Source: Metabacillus endolithicus (lineage in GTDB: Bacteria; Bacillota; Bacilli; Bacillales; Bacillaceae). Taken from it: a DNA stretch of 64,000 nucleotides. The stretch spans positions 2,834,001 through 2,898,000 of the forward strand of contig NZ_CP095550.1 of NCBI RefSeq assembly GCF_023078335.1. The letters run 5' to 3'. This document shows positions 41,029 through 51,536 of this stretch, in pieces (the first letter of the stretch is position 1; each line of letters begins with the position of its first letter). Position numbers and translations under genes: made by a program. The notes below the pieces were generated by a model. It did no database searches, had not been told where the DNA came from, and worked only from the letters and a program-made list of their open reading frames with translations.

Positions 41029-41222
41029 ATGTTCATTTTTTTAATTTTTCTTGATAAAGTAAACATACGAATCGCAACACCAATATCGAAGGTTGCGATC
41101 AGCATTAATAGAATAGTTGGAAAGGTAAATATCCCATTCTCGGCACTGTTTATTGCTAAGTAAGTAAATAGTAACCCCATGACCAAATAAAATATGGCCA
41201 TAGAAATAGGATTAGTTCTCAT
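41019..41222 (-). CDS. ydiK: Small membrane protein YdiK
   Basis: This 67-residue protein has two hydrophobic helices (about 6-25 and 34-52) and a basic C terminus. It matches the YdiK family in position (after tatC, before ydiL) and form. Function unknown. Its ATG overlaps the ydiL stop by four bases, so the two are coupled. The stop codon lies within the terminator stem. Confidence 0.82.
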   Translation of the reverse strand: MRTNPISMAIFYLVMGLLFTYLAINSAENGIFTFPTILLMLIATFDIGVAIRMFTLSRKIKKMNIKK

Positions 41223-41944
41223 GATAAAAAGCCTCCAATAATTACTTGCATTTGTTCCATTTGCTTCATCATTCTTTCTATATCTTCCTGGAATACAGTC
41301 TGGATAATCACGACCATTGTATTCATAGCGACATGAGCAAAGATTGGGACGAGTATTCGTTTTGTTTTAACATAAAGAAACGCGAACGTGAATCCCATTG
41401 AACCGTACAACAGAACATGCTGTGGTTCACCATGTAATAGTGAAAAAATAAGTGAACTAATAACAGCAGCAATAAAGAAGTTTGTTTTAGTATAAAGCAC
41501 CCCAAAAAGAATTTTTCGGAAAATAATTTCTTCAAGTATAGGACCTAAAATTGAGGTCACAATGATAACCAGAGGTGAAACCTTAATAACATTAACAATC
41601 ATTTGAGTGTTCTCAGACCCGGCTTCGACCCCAAATACATTTACTTCTATGTTTGCTGCAACACTTTGTACAAATAAAGCTAAAAAGAAACCTGCAACAG
41701 CCCAACCGATTGAAGCCCCAACAGAAGATGGTTCCCCTCGGAAGCGGCTTTCTGCATGACGTTCGTGTCTTAAAAGAAAGAGAATAATGAAGAAAGCCAA
41801 TGAAAAGCTGAGGATTGTCCAATATGCAAACCTCTCAACTGTGGTTTCTCCTATATTTAATAGGTCTAATAACCTTATTCCTAGAAACGATGATAGCTGT
41901 AGTAGCATATATGTTAATAAAATAAACCAATAATGCCTTTTCAT
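41219..41944 (-). CDS. ydiL: CPBP-family intramembrane metalloprotease YdiL
   Basis: This is a membrane protein of the CPBP (CAAX protease/bacteriocin-processing, Abi) family. ATG 41944 has GGAGG at good spacing and starts MKRHYWFILLTYM; the product is 241 residues, close to B. subtilis YdiL. The family motifs EEIIFRKILFG, a His in LLHGEPQHVLLYG and HVAMNTMV are present, so it should be an active protease. Substrate unknown. It is transcribed opposite to groES, about 240 bases away. Confidence 0.9.
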   Translation of the reverse strand: MKRHYWFILLTYMLLQLSSFLGIRLLDLLNIGETTVERFAYWTILSFSLAFFIILFLLRHERHAESRFRGEPSSVGASIGWAVAGFFLALFVQSVAANIEVNVFGVEAGSENTQMIVNVIKVSPLVIIVTSILGPILEEIIFRKILFGVLYTKTNFFIAAVISSLIFSLLHGEPQHVLLYGSMGFTFAFLYVKTKRILVPIFAHVAMNTMVVIIQTVFQEDIERMMKQMEQMQVIIGGFLS

Positions 41945-42148
41945 ATTAGCCTCCTTGTAAACCATCGGTGATATAACAACGAATAATTATACCAAACTTT
42001 ATTGTAACATACCCACATTCCATCTTATGTATGATATCTCTTTTCATGAGACAAAATGATTAAGATCTAAAATGATATCGTTTTCTACTAGGAATTAGCC
42101 GAGTCGAAAAATAATAGAAAAAGTTCTCAAAAAAATTAAGCTTCATAC

Positions 42149-42177
42149 TTGAAATTAAAAAGGATCTTATATAATAT
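42149..42177 (+). promoter_or_regulatory. Promoter of groESL
   Basis: TTGAAA at 42149-42154 and TATAAT at 42170-42175 stand just before the CIRCE element. The 15-base spacer is short; an overlapping TAATAT at 17 bases is also possible. Confidence 0.6.
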
Positions 42178-42187
42178 ATTAATTGTG

Positions 42188-42214
42188 TTAGCACTCAAGA
42201 TTAGCGAGTGCTAA
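42188..42214 (+). promoter_or_regulatory. CIRCE operator (HrcA site)
   Basis: TTAGCACTC-N9-GAGTGCTAA is a perfect CIRCE inverted repeat. HrcA binds it to repress groESL at normal temperature. Confidence 0.98.
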
Positions 42215-42265
42215 TAAAAAGGAAAAATTAATCAATTATTTATGAAATTGAGGAGGTTGTTTCAC

Positions 42266-42550
42266 TTGTTAAAGCCATTAGGTGATCGCGTTATTATCGA
42301 GTTAGTTGAATCAGAAGAAAAAACTGCTAGTGGTATCGTCCTTCCTGATAGTGCGAAAGAGAAGCCACAAGAAGGTAAGGTAGTTGCTGTTGGTACAGGT
42401 CGTGTACTAGATAGCGGAGAAAAAGTGGCGCTTGAAGTAGCAGAAGGCGATCGTATTATCTTCTCAAAATATGCTGGTACTGAAGTGAAATATGAAGGTA
42501 CTGAATACTTAATTTTACGTGAAAACGACATTTTAGCTGTTATCGGTTAA
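42266..42550 (+). CDS. groES: Co-chaperonin GroES
   Basis: GroES is the lid of the GroEL folding chamber. TTG 42266 lies 9 bases after GAGGAGG and gives [16 protein letters not shown], 94 residues, as in B. subtilis; an ATG at 42242 has no ribosome site. The mobile loop [17 protein letters not shown] is present. It is transcribed from the CIRCE-controlled promoter together with groEL. Confidence 0.97.
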   Translation: MLKPLGDRVIIELVESEEKTASGIVLPDSAKEKPQEGKVVAVGTGRVLDSGEKVALEVAEGDRIIFSKYAGTEVKYEGTEYLILRENDILAVIG

Positions 42551-42589
42551 TAGAACAGCCCTATATCATAGAACATTTTATAATCTTGA

Positions 42590-44239
<1,650 letters not shown>

Positions 44240-44312
44240 GGCCTTCTGAGCCAAACATCTGAGAAATAGTTTATCTATTTTTCACCCATTTTTAAATTAG
44301 TCATGTAAATGT

Positions 44313-44352
44313 AAAGACTACTTCCTTAATTAGAGGAGGTAGTCTTTTTTTT
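44313..44352 (+). terminator. Terminator of groESL
   Basis: AAAGACTACTTCC pairs with GGAGGTAGTCTTT around a nine-base loop and is followed by a run of Ts. Confidence 0.92.
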
Positions 44353-44479
44353 GTTGTTAATATTTGCTTTTCTATTGGCTGACATACGTTTTTATGTGAT
44401 AAAAGATTTCTCGTGTATAATTAAAACATAATGTTGGAAGAGTGAACGCGGACCTTAATATACCCAAGGGGGAAATAGA

Positions 44480-45331
44480 ATGCGAAGAATCATCTTATCG
44501 ACCGAAAGCGGTGCTGACGTGCCGAGTGATTTAGCTGAAAAGTACGATGTTCAAATAGTTCCAATGCATATCATTATGGATGGAAAAGATTATTTAGATG
44601 GTTATCTTCCGGTACAGGATATTTATGATTATTACGGACGTACGAAGAAAATACCTTCTACTACCTCCACAAATGCACATGAGTATCAAGAATTCTTTGC
44701 AAATATAAGAGAGAGTTTCCCAGATTGTATCATTGTACATATTGGTTATACATCAAAAGCTTCTTCTTCGTTTCAAAATGCAGTCATTGCTGCGGAAGAA
44801 TTTGAAGGTATTTTTCTCATTGATGCTCTGAACGTTACTGGAGGATTAGCTGCGATTGTACTGTATGCTGCTGAGTTATTAGAGCAGGAACCTTCCATTG
44901 AACCGGAACATTTAGTTGAAAAAATAGAGGCAATCGTTCCTAAATCAAGATTGGTTTTCATCCCAGGTAGTCTTGAGTTTCTTAAAGCAGGAGGACGAGT
45001 AAGTAATATGGCTTCTTTGATTGGAACTCTGTTGAAAATAAAGCCATGCATAGAGTTGAAGGATGGAAAGCTAATGTCTACAAAAAAGTACCGCGGGAAT
45101 ATGAGTGGAGCTACTGAAAAACTTTTTAGTGATTACTTAAATACATACAACATCGATAGAAAGCAGCTATATTTTATTTACTCAATAGGGTTTGATGAAA
45201 GAATCAAGCAGCGGATGGATGAGATTGCAAAAGAAAATAGATTCCACAATATAAGGTGGATCCAGGCGGGCGGTATGATTTCAACACATTCTGGAGCTGG
45301 GGGCTTCGGGGTAGCGGGATTGGAGCAATAA
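44480..45331 (+). CDS. DegV family fatty-acid-binding protein
   Basis: DegV (FakB-type) proteins bind a single fatty acid; some hand it to the FakA kinase. The 283-residue protein begins with TESGADVPSDLAEKYDVQIVP and has PSTTSTNAHEYQEFF, HIGYTSKASSSFQNA and a SLEFLKAGGRVSNMASLIG motif for lipid binding. ATG 44480 has AAGGGGG upstream. It is not part of the B. subtilis groEL neighbourhood, and marks the end of conserved gene order. No fakA-like gene is in the window. Confidence 0.93.
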   Translation: MRRIILSTESGADVPSDLAEKYDVQIVPMHIIMDGKDYLDGYLPVQDIYDYYGRTKKIPSTTSTNAHEYQEFFANIRESFPDCIIVHIGYTSKASSSFQNAVIAAEEFEGIFLIDALNVTGGLAAIVLYAAELLEQEPSIEPEHLVEKIEAIVPKSRLVFIPGSLEFLKAGGRVSNMASLIGTLLKIKPCIELKDGKLMSTKKYRGNMSGATEKLFSDYLNTYNIDRKQLYFIYSIGFDERIKQRMDEIAKENRFHNIRWIQAGGMISTHSGAGGFGVAGLEQ

Positions 45332-45533
45332 TACGGGAGAGACTATATACCAGAAAGCAATTGATTGAAATGATTGGAATTATGAAAACTAAAGTGTGGA
45401 AAAGTGAGGAGAGTATCTTTTTTGATTGCTAATAATTTGCTAATGCAACTTAGTGAAAAACGGTTAAATCGTGTTATATGTTACAGTAGGAATTTAATAA
45501 TACATTGAATTATCTATCCACACCAAATAAGAG

Positions 45534-45575
45534 AAGCTTCTCATAAGTTGATTAAACTTGTGGGAAGCTTTTTTT
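45534..45575 (+). terminator. Terminator after degV
   Basis: AAGCTTCTCATAAGTT pairs with AACTTGTGGGAAGCTT (with mismatches or G-U) and is followed by TTTTT. Confidence 0.82.
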
Positions 45576-45979
45576 GATATTTGATCATTTTATTGTTCTA
45601 AAATTTTTCTAACTTCAAAACAAGTGTAATGGAATAACTTAACTTTTATTTTTATAGGATCATTTTTGGATTATAAGAAGGGCTCAATTTCCACAATGAC
45701 CTCAATCCAGAGTTTGGTTTTGAGGGGGAGATATTTGTATTAATAAACACATGCTTACAAGTTGAATGTGATAATTGTAGTTGTCATGATGAATAGTTAA
45801 GTGCTGGTTTTCGTTTAAGGGTATGCATAAATAGTCCTAAATATAGCAGGATAACAAGATTAGACAAATTTTTCATTATATATAAAATAATCAGAAAGTA
45901 CTTGAAATTAAATATTCAGTTATTTATAATCAATATATACCTAACATATACGTATGAGTGAGTGGGGATTTATCTTTAT

Positions 45980-46025
45980 ATTTGTTCGTACAAAATAAAT
46001 TCTCCTATTATTGGTACGTATGTAA
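45980..46025 (+). promoter_or_regulatory. Two AraR-like boxes over a SigA promoter
   Basis: Box 1, ATTTGTTCGTACAAAA (45980-45995), matches 14 of 16 bases of the B. subtilis AraR consensus ATTTGTACGTACAAAT. Box 2, ATTGGTACGTATGTAA (46010-46025), is weaker. Centres are 30 bp apart, about three helix turns. Box 1 covers a -35 (TTGTTC, 45982-45987) and the -10 TATTAT (46006-46011) abuts box 2, a layout suited to repression. Confidence 0.65.
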
Positions 46026-46043
46026 TATTTTTTTGATTGGCAG

Positions 46044-46057
46044 TGTAAGCGTTGTCA
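46044..46057 (+). promoter_or_regulatory. Probable cre site of the ABC operon
   Basis: TGTAAGCGTTGTCA is one base from the CcpA consensus TGWAARCGYTWNCA and lies downstream of the presumed start of transcription, so it could act as a roadblock. Confidence 0.55.
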
Positions 46058-46248
46058 ATTTTAGTCTCAAGGGGAGGTTGTTTAATGTAATTCAAATCTT
46101 ATAAATAACATGACTTTCATACTTCTATTCTAGAAATCATTTCGATCTCGCTTTAAACAGTCTTGGGCCATGATAAAAAATGTATTGTGTGTTTTTCCGT
46201 GCTCTTAAGAGGTTTTCAGCTACTATGTATCAAAGGGAGGTTTTTTAC

Positions 46249-47196
46249 ATGTTACCTACTTCGAAGAATACATCACCTGAAATGACAGTAACAGCAAATA
46301 GATCAAATAAAGTGTTAAAATTTCTCAATTCAAAAAAAGTAGTACCGTATATTTTTGTCTCTCCGTTTATCCTTTCTTTTTTGGTTTTATCTTTATATCC
46401 TTCTATACAAGCAATCATCATGAGCTTTCAGCGAGTACTTCCAGGGCAAACAACATTTATAGGAATGTCTAATTATTCAAGGGTTCTTAATCCAACCTTT
46501 TATAAGGCACTATCAAATACATCAATCTACGTTTTATTAACAGTTCTCATTTTAGTCATAACACCAATCATTCTAGCTGTATTACTAGATTCAAAGCTTG
46601 TTAAATTTAAAACATTTTTCCGTGCATCTTTGTTTTTACCTGCATTAGCTTCAACGATTGTAGCTGGTATGGTGTTTAGACTTATGTTTGGTGAAACGGA
46701 TACGGCAGTGGCTAACCAAATTTTAAATTGGGTAGGTTTAGAGTCTGTTGATTGGAGATATAACGCTTGGTCAGGTATGTTCCTCATGGTTCTTCTGTGC
46801 AGTTGGCGTTGGATGGGTGTGAACATTCTTTATTTCTTAGCTGCTCTTCAAAATGTTCCTAAGGAATTATACGAAGCAGCAGAGATAGATGGTGCATCAA
46901 CGGTCAAGAAGTTCTTCTATGTAACATTACCGTTTTTAAAGCCGGTGACAATCTTTGTAACCACTATTTCGGTCATTAATGGTTTTAGAATGTTTGAAGA
47001 AAGCTTTGTTTTCTGGGAAGCAGGTTCCCCAGGAAATATTGGATTAACGGTTGTTGGTTATTTATATCAGCAAGGAATACAGCAGAATGATATGGGATTT
47101 GGTGCAGCAATCGGGGTTGTTTTAATGTTAATCATTTTTGCGGTTAGCTTCATTCAGCTTATTTTAACTGGAGCCTTTAAGAAAGGGGATGAGTAA
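46249..47196 (+). CDS. Sugar ABC transporter permease (MalF/AraP type)
   Basis: This is the first of two membrane subunits of a carbohydrate ABC importer (CUT1 family). ATG 46249 has AAGGGAGG 8 bases upstream; an open frame reaches 46180 without a site. The 315-residue protein has six helices, starting with YIFVSPFILSFLVLSLYPS, and the EAA loop EAAEIDGASTVKKFFYVTLP for contact with the ATPase. The presumed substrates, from the AraR-like sites and the nearby GH43, are arabino-oligosaccharides as with AraNPQ; this is an inference. No ATPase gene is in the operon, so it probably shares an MsmX-type ATPase. Confidence 0.9.
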   Translation: MLPTSKNTSPEMTVTANRSNKVLKFLNSKKVVPYIFVSPFILSFLVLSLYPSIQAIIMSFQRVLPGQTTFIGMSNYSRVLNPTFYKALSNTSIYVLLTVLILVITPIILAVLLDSKLVKFKTFFRASLFLPALASTIVAGMVFRLMFGETDTAVANQILNWVGLESVDWRYNAWSGMFLMVLLCSWRWMGVNILYFLAALQNVPKELYEAAEIDGASTVKKFFYVTLPFLKPVTIFVTTISVINGFRMFEESFVFWEAGSPGNIGLTVVGYLYQQGIQQNDMGFGAAIGVVLMLIIFAVSFIQLILTGAFKKGDE

Positions 47197-48035
47197 ATGA
47201 AAAAGAAAAAAAATACACTAGTCGTTTGGTTAATTAACATAGGCTTTTGCATTATTTCATTTATTGCGTTGTTCCCTATTTTAAATTTGTTAATTTCATC
47301 ACTAAGACCTTCTTCTGAATTAATGCGAAATGGAATTAGCTTGGCTTTTGATCCTAGCACACTAAGTTTTAATAACTACACGTATATTTTTACACAAGCT
47401 AGTAATTATTGGGGCTGGTATATGAACAGCTTGACCATTTCGGCGATTACGATTGTTTTATCGTTATTTTTCTCTTCGATGGTCGGGTATGCTCTGGCAT
47501 TATATGACTTTAAAGGAAGAAATCTGATTTTTGGATTTGTGCTATTTATTTTAATGGTTCCTTTTGAAATTCTAATGCTCCCGCTCTTTCAATTGATGAT
47601 TAGTATGAATTTAATCAATACGTACACAGCTGTTATTCTCCCTGCTGTCGTTGCACCAGTAGCAGTATTCTTCTTCAGACAATATGCGATTGGCTTCCAA
47701 AAGAATTAATGGATGCGGCAAGGATTGATGGAGCTACAGAGTATGGAATTTTCTTTAAAATTATGCTTCCGCTTATGGGGCCATCGATGGCGGCGATGGC
47801 GATTCTTCAAGGATTAGGAAGTTGGAACAATTTCTTATGGCCATTAATTGTTTTAAGATCGAACGATATGTTTACATTACCGATTGGCTTAGCAACCTTA
47901 TTAACACCTTACGGAAATAATTATGATGTACTCATTGCAGGTTCTGTTATGACAATTATTCCAATCATTATTCTCTTTGTCTTTTTCCAACGGTACTTTG
48001 TTGCAGGACTTACAGTTGGTGGAGTGAAGGGGTAA
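47197..48035 (+). pseudogene. Sugar ABC transporter permease (MalG/AraQ type), frameshifted
   Basis: This is the partner permease. ATG 47197 follows the first permease directly. The frame breaks near 47692-47697: AIGFQKN then TAA, while an added base gives the expected GLPKELMDAARIDGA, the EAA loop, and the rest continues to 48035. Repaired length is 279 residues, as usual. The helices and C-terminal FFQRYFVAGLTVGGVKG are normal. A one-base loss in the most conserved motif of a gene otherwise in good order suggests a sequencing error; without repair the transporter would be dead. Confidence 0.88.
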
Positions 48036-48069
48036 ACCTATTGCAGATATAAAGAGGTGGAGTATTGAG

Positions 48070-48702
48070 ATGAATGGGAAAGAAATTGTATCAAAATTAG
48101 ATTTTATACTTCAATGGATTTTCCGCCTTGTTGTGTTAAATGTAGCATGGATTTTCTTTTCGGTTCTGGGATTATTTGTAGCAGGTATCTTTCCATCTAC
48201 TGCCGCTATGTTAAGTGTAGCTAGAAAGTGGATTCTGGGTGAACATGATATTAAAATTTTCCAAACATTTAAGAAAATATATCGTCAAGAATTTGCTACA
48301 GCCAATATATTGGGATGGATTTTAACGATAACCGGAGTGATTCTGTATGTTAATTTTCAATTAATGAAGAACTCAGTAAGTGTGTTCTCTATTGTAACTC
48401 CCTTTGCCTTTTATTTAATGGTTTTCTTCTATATGATTCTATTAATTTGGGCTTTTCCAATGCTTGTACATTATAAAGCTACCTGGAGGCAACATCTTAA
48501 GAATGCCATTATTGTAGGTTTATCAAAAATTCATTATACCTTAATGTGTGGCTTGGCGATCTTCTTGGTATTGTATCTATCATTAAGCTATCCAGGGATC
48601 ATTCCTTTTTTTACGATTAGTGTCTTAGGGATAGGGGTGATGTGGGTTACGTTGCGGGTCTTTACTAAAATGGATCAGAGAGTAACGATGAAATCGACGT
48701 AA
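48070..48702 (+). CDS. DUF624 (YesL-family) membrane protein
   Basis: A 210-residue protein with about five membrane helices, of the DUF624 family that travels with sugar ABC operons in Firmicutes (YesL, YtcP surroundings). The typical early segment LVVLNVAWIFFSVLGLFVAGIFPSTAAM is present. ATG 48070 has GAGGTGGAG upstream. The role is not known; an accessory function for the transporter is likely from the context. Confidence 0.85.
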   Translation: MNGKEIVSKLDFILQWIFRLVVLNVAWIFFSVLGLFVAGIFPSTAAMLSVARKWILGEHDIKIFQTFKKIYRQEFATANILGWILTITGVILYVNFQLMKNSVSVFSIVTPFAFYLMVFFYMILLIWAFPMLVHYKATWRQHLKNAIIVGLSKIHYTLMCGLAIFLVLYLSLSYPGIIPFFTISVLGIGVMWVTLRVFTKMDQRVTMKST

Positions 48703-48783
48703 AATGCTGTTGCTCCTATTAAATGTTTATTTCCTACCTATAGTAAAAATAAATACAGCTATGAGTATGCATAATTGTTAATT

Positions 48784-48797
48784 TGTAAGCGCTTGTC
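48784..48797 (+). promoter_or_regulatory. cre-like palindrome before the binding-protein gene
   Basis: TGTAAGCGCTTGTC is near-palindromic around GCGC and is of the CcpA/LacI-family operator type. It suggests a separate regulated promoter for the lipoprotein gene. Confidence 0.5.
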
Positions 48798-48893
48798 CTG
48801 AGGTAGCACACTTAAGGGAGGTGAAACGATCGAATTAATTCCATTATGAAAGAACTCTAGGCTTTTAAAAATGATAACCAAGGGGGAAGAAAA

Positions 48894-50225
48894 TTGAAAA
48901 AGTCGTTATCAGTACTGTTAGGGTTACTTATGTGTTTTGTATTAGCGGCATGTAACGGAGGAGATTCAGCATCTGGTGAAGCAACGGAAAAGGAAGTTAT
49001 TGGTGGAGAGGTTGAAAATGCAACTGAATTAAAGTATTGGACATTTGTAGAATTGCATATGGATTTCTTTAAAGACGCAGTTCCTCGATGGAATGAACTT
49101 CACCCAGATAAACCGATTAAACTTGTTGCTGAAACATTTCCTTATGATCAAATGCACAACAACTTATTATTAGCGCTACAATCTGGTAAAGGTGCACCTG
49201 ATATTTCTGATATTGAAGTAGGTCGTTTTCCGAATTTTTTACAAGGTGAACCACAGCTTTTACCTATGAATGAATATGTTGAGCCTGAGATGGACAATTT
49301 CATCCAATCTAGATTTGACATTTATGCTAAAGATGGTAACTACTACGGTATGCCTACACATGTTGGTGCTACTGTTATGTATTATAACAAAGAAATTATG
49401 GACCAAGCAGGTGTTGATATTAGTTCAATCAAAACGTGGGATGACTATGTAGAAGCGGGTAAAAAAGTTGTTGAAAACACTGATGCTGTTATGACAACAG
49501 TTCATACGGGTGATGCAACTACTTTCCAACAAATGATCAGTCAACAAGGTTCTGACCTATTTGATGATGAGGGTAATTTAACAATAGATAGTCCTGAAAA
49601 CATTAAAACACTATCTTTGTTAAATGATATGCTTAATACACATAAAATTGCTGAGTTAACACCTGGTGGCGAGCCACATGCTGAAGAGTTTTATGCATTT
49701 ATGAATGAAGGAAAAGCGGCATCTATCTCTATGCCAATGTGGTATATGGGACGTTTCACTGATTATATGCCTGACCTAAAAGGGAAAATGGTGATTCGAC
49801 CAATGCCTGCTTGGGAAGAAGGCGGAGATCGCTCGGTAGGTATTGGTGGAACAGGTACCGTTGTTACAAATCAAACAGAGCATGCTGAGCTTGCGAAGGA
49901 ATTCCTAGCATTTGCAAAGCTTTCTAAGGAAGCAAATATTAAATTATGGACAGTTCTAGGCTTTGATCCACCTCGTTGGGATGTTTGGGAAGATCCTGCA
50001 GTTCAAGAGGATAACAAATTCTATCAATACTTCGGTACAGATATCTTTGAAACGTTACTAGAGATCAAAGATGAAATTAATGGTATTAATGTAACAGAAC
50101 AATATCCAGATGTTTTAACAGAACTTAATACCAATACATTAAATAATGTACTAAGACAGAAATCTGAATCTCCTGAAGACGCTTTAAAGAAAGCACAGGA
50201 AACAGTTGAAGCGAATATGCAGTAG
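48894..50225 (+). CDS. Sugar-binding lipoprotein of an ABC transporter
   Basis: This is the extracellular solute-binding protein (family 1) of the transporter. TTG 48894 with AAGGGGGAAG upstream gives KKSLSVLLGLLMCFVLAAC, a lipoprotein signal whose Cys about 20 is lipidated. The 443-residue protein has the family features ELKYWTF, LLLALQSGKGAPDISDIEVG, MYYNKEIMDQAGVD and a C-terminal lobe. It is the last gene of the set and follows its own operator-like site, which may allow more of it than of the permeases. The sugar is unknown; arabino-oligosaccharide is a guess. Confidence 0.92.
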   Translation: MKKSLSVLLGLLMCFVLAACNGGDSASGEATEKEVIGGEVENATELKYWTFVELHMDFFKDAVPRWNELHPDKPIKLVAETFPYDQMHNNLLLALQSGKGAPDISDIEVGRFPNFLQGEPQLLPMNEYVEPEMDNFIQSRFDIYAKDGNYYGMPTHVGATVMYYNKEIMDQAGVDISSIKTWDDYVEAGKKVVENTDAVMTTVHTGDATTFQQMISQQGSDLFDDEGNLTIDSPENIKTLSLLNDMLNTHKIAELTPGGEPHAEEFYAFMNEGKAASISMPMWYMGRFTDYMPDLKGKMVIRPMPAWEEGGDRSVGIGGTGTVVTNQTEHAELAKEFLAFAKLSKEANIKLWTVLGFDPPRWDVWEDPAVQEDNKFYQYFGTDIFETLLEIKDEINGINVTEQYPDVLTELNTNTLNNVLRQKSESPEDALKKAQETVEANMQ

Positions 50226-50232
50226 GTAGGTT

Positions 50233-50267
50233 AAAGGGTTGAAACATTTTGGTTTCAGCCCTTTTTA
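50233..50267 (+). terminator. Terminator after the sugar-binding protein gene
   Basis: AAAGGGTTGAAAC pairs with GTTTCAGCCCTTT with one bulge or mismatch and is followed by a T tract. Confidence 0.85.
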
Positions 50268-50468
50268 GTGTTACAGAATTAGCTTGTTGGTGAAAGTCAG
50301 ATCGAGGTAAGCGCAAAGATTTGCCAGTGATGTTTAGAAAAACTATCATATTTTATAACGTGTTAGGAGTCTGCCCTCTAGAAATTTAAATGAAACTTAC
50401 TTAAGTTTAAATCGTATAATAAGGTAATGATTGGAATGGTTAACATAACTTGTAAAGGGGAGAGGGCC

Positions 50469-51434
50469 ATGGCAGAAATTTTTATTGGATTTATTATAAT
50501 TGCATTCTTTATTATTTTAGGAAGTACATTATTTTCAACAGGAAAGAAAAAATCATTAAGAAATGACCCAATCCCAGAGCAACTAGGTATTCAGATAGAG
50601 GAAGGAATACCGATTGTGGAGAAGCTCGATCAATCCCTAACAAACTCTTATATCGATAATGTGAAAAATCGTGTTTTGCAGGAGCATCCGAAATGGAAGG
50701 ATCATGAATTTGATTGGGGTATGTTTGAGTTAAAGCGTTATTTCTTCATGAATAGCTTATTAAAATCAGTTCCGATGTTTAGCCATCATGTAGATGAAAT
50801 TTGGCATGAGATGTTAATGTTTACAAGAGATTATGACAAGTTTTCGAAGGATTTTTATCATGATACTCTGCACCACACTCCGAATATGGATAGTACACCG
50901 ATTCCGGGTGAACGAGCTTTTTTTGATTGGGTATATATTAGTTTATTTGAAGTAACTACGAACAGCAGAGCTATTTGGGGGCGCTTTTTACAGAACCCAA
51001 TCAAGCGTGAAATCATAGAAGATTTTCGTCAATTATCTGAAGAGGAGTTGCTTTCAACATATTTTAGAAAAAATGAAGACTGGCTGGAAGTAAAGAGATA
51101 TTTAATTCATAAAATGAAAAACGAGATACTTGAGGCAGAGCAGCAAAATACAGGCTCAAAAAAGTTTACTCCACATACATCAACGAGTGATAGCAATATT
51201 TATTCCTATGCAGCAATGGCAGCTATCTTTTATTCGTTATATGACGAAGATCAATTTCATGAGCATATGAGTGAAGTAGTACCTGAGGAATATGATAAAG
51301 GTGTTCCTTACAGTGGTGGTGGATCTTCCTGTTCTGGTTTTGCTTGTAGCAGTGATTCAGGTGACTCAGGTGGCGGTGGAGATTCAGGAGGAGGTTCTAG
51401 CTGCTCCAGTTGTGGAGGAGGTTGTAGTAGTTAA
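50469..51434 (+). CDS. Membrane-anchored GRPP-like protein with Cys/Gly/Ser-rich tail
   Basis: Function unknown. ATG 50469 has GGGGAGAGGG upstream and starts MAEIFIGFIIIAFFIILGS, one membrane helix. The middle (about 75-150) has VDEIWHEMLMFTRDYDKF and FYHDTLHHTPNM, which resemble the WH..(F)TRDY..HH pattern of the glycine-rich-domain protein (GRDP/DUF1399) family. The last 40 residues are almost only Ser, Gly, Cys and Asp (SCSSCGGGCSS end), with eight or so Cys. Such tails occur in other bacterial membrane proteins of unknown function. It has no evident link to the sugar genes around it. 321 residues. Confidence 0.8.
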   Translation: MAEIFIGFIIIAFFIILGSTLFSTGKKKSLRNDPIPEQLGIQIEEGIPIVEKLDQSLTNSYIDNVKNRVLQEHPKWKDHEFDWGMFELKRYFFMNSLLKSVPMFSHHVDEIWHEMLMFTRDYDKFSKDFYHDTLHHTPNMDSTPIPGERAFFDWVYISLFEVTTNSRAIWGRFLQNPIKREIIEDFRQLSEEELLSTYFRKNEDWLEVKRYLIHKMKNEILEAEQQNTGSKKFTPHTSTSDSNIYSYAAMAAIFYSLYDEDQFHEHMSEVVPEEYDKGVPYSGGGSSCSGFACSSDSGDSGGGGDSGGGSSCSSCGGGCSS

Positions 51435-51466
51435 AGGGCAATTGGAATGATGGTGAAAATAGATTT

Positions 51467-51509
51467 AAAAAGAACACAATTAGCCAGCAAGGCAAATTGT
51501 GTTCTTTTT
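51467..51509. terminator. Bidirectional terminator between the Cys-rich protein and the symporter
   Basis: AAAAGAACACAATT pairs with AATTGTGTTCTTTT around a 13-base loop, with T tracts for both directions. Confidence 0.9.
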
Positions 51510-51536
51510 ATAGTTTGTTAGATTAAATTTTATCTG

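Larger units (their letters stand above)
45332..46248 (+). other. Long AT-rich intergenic region before the ABC sugar transporter
   Basis: About 900 bases without a supported gene. It holds the degV terminator (45534-45575), AraR-like boxes and a promoter (45980-46025) and a cre-like site (46044-46057). I see no small RNA or riboswitch that I can name in 45580-45975. Confidence 0.6.

Noticed and set aside
45806..45835. SigB promoter before the ABC operon
   Set aside because: GGGTAT is present, but the GTTT-type element is not 12-15 bases upstream.
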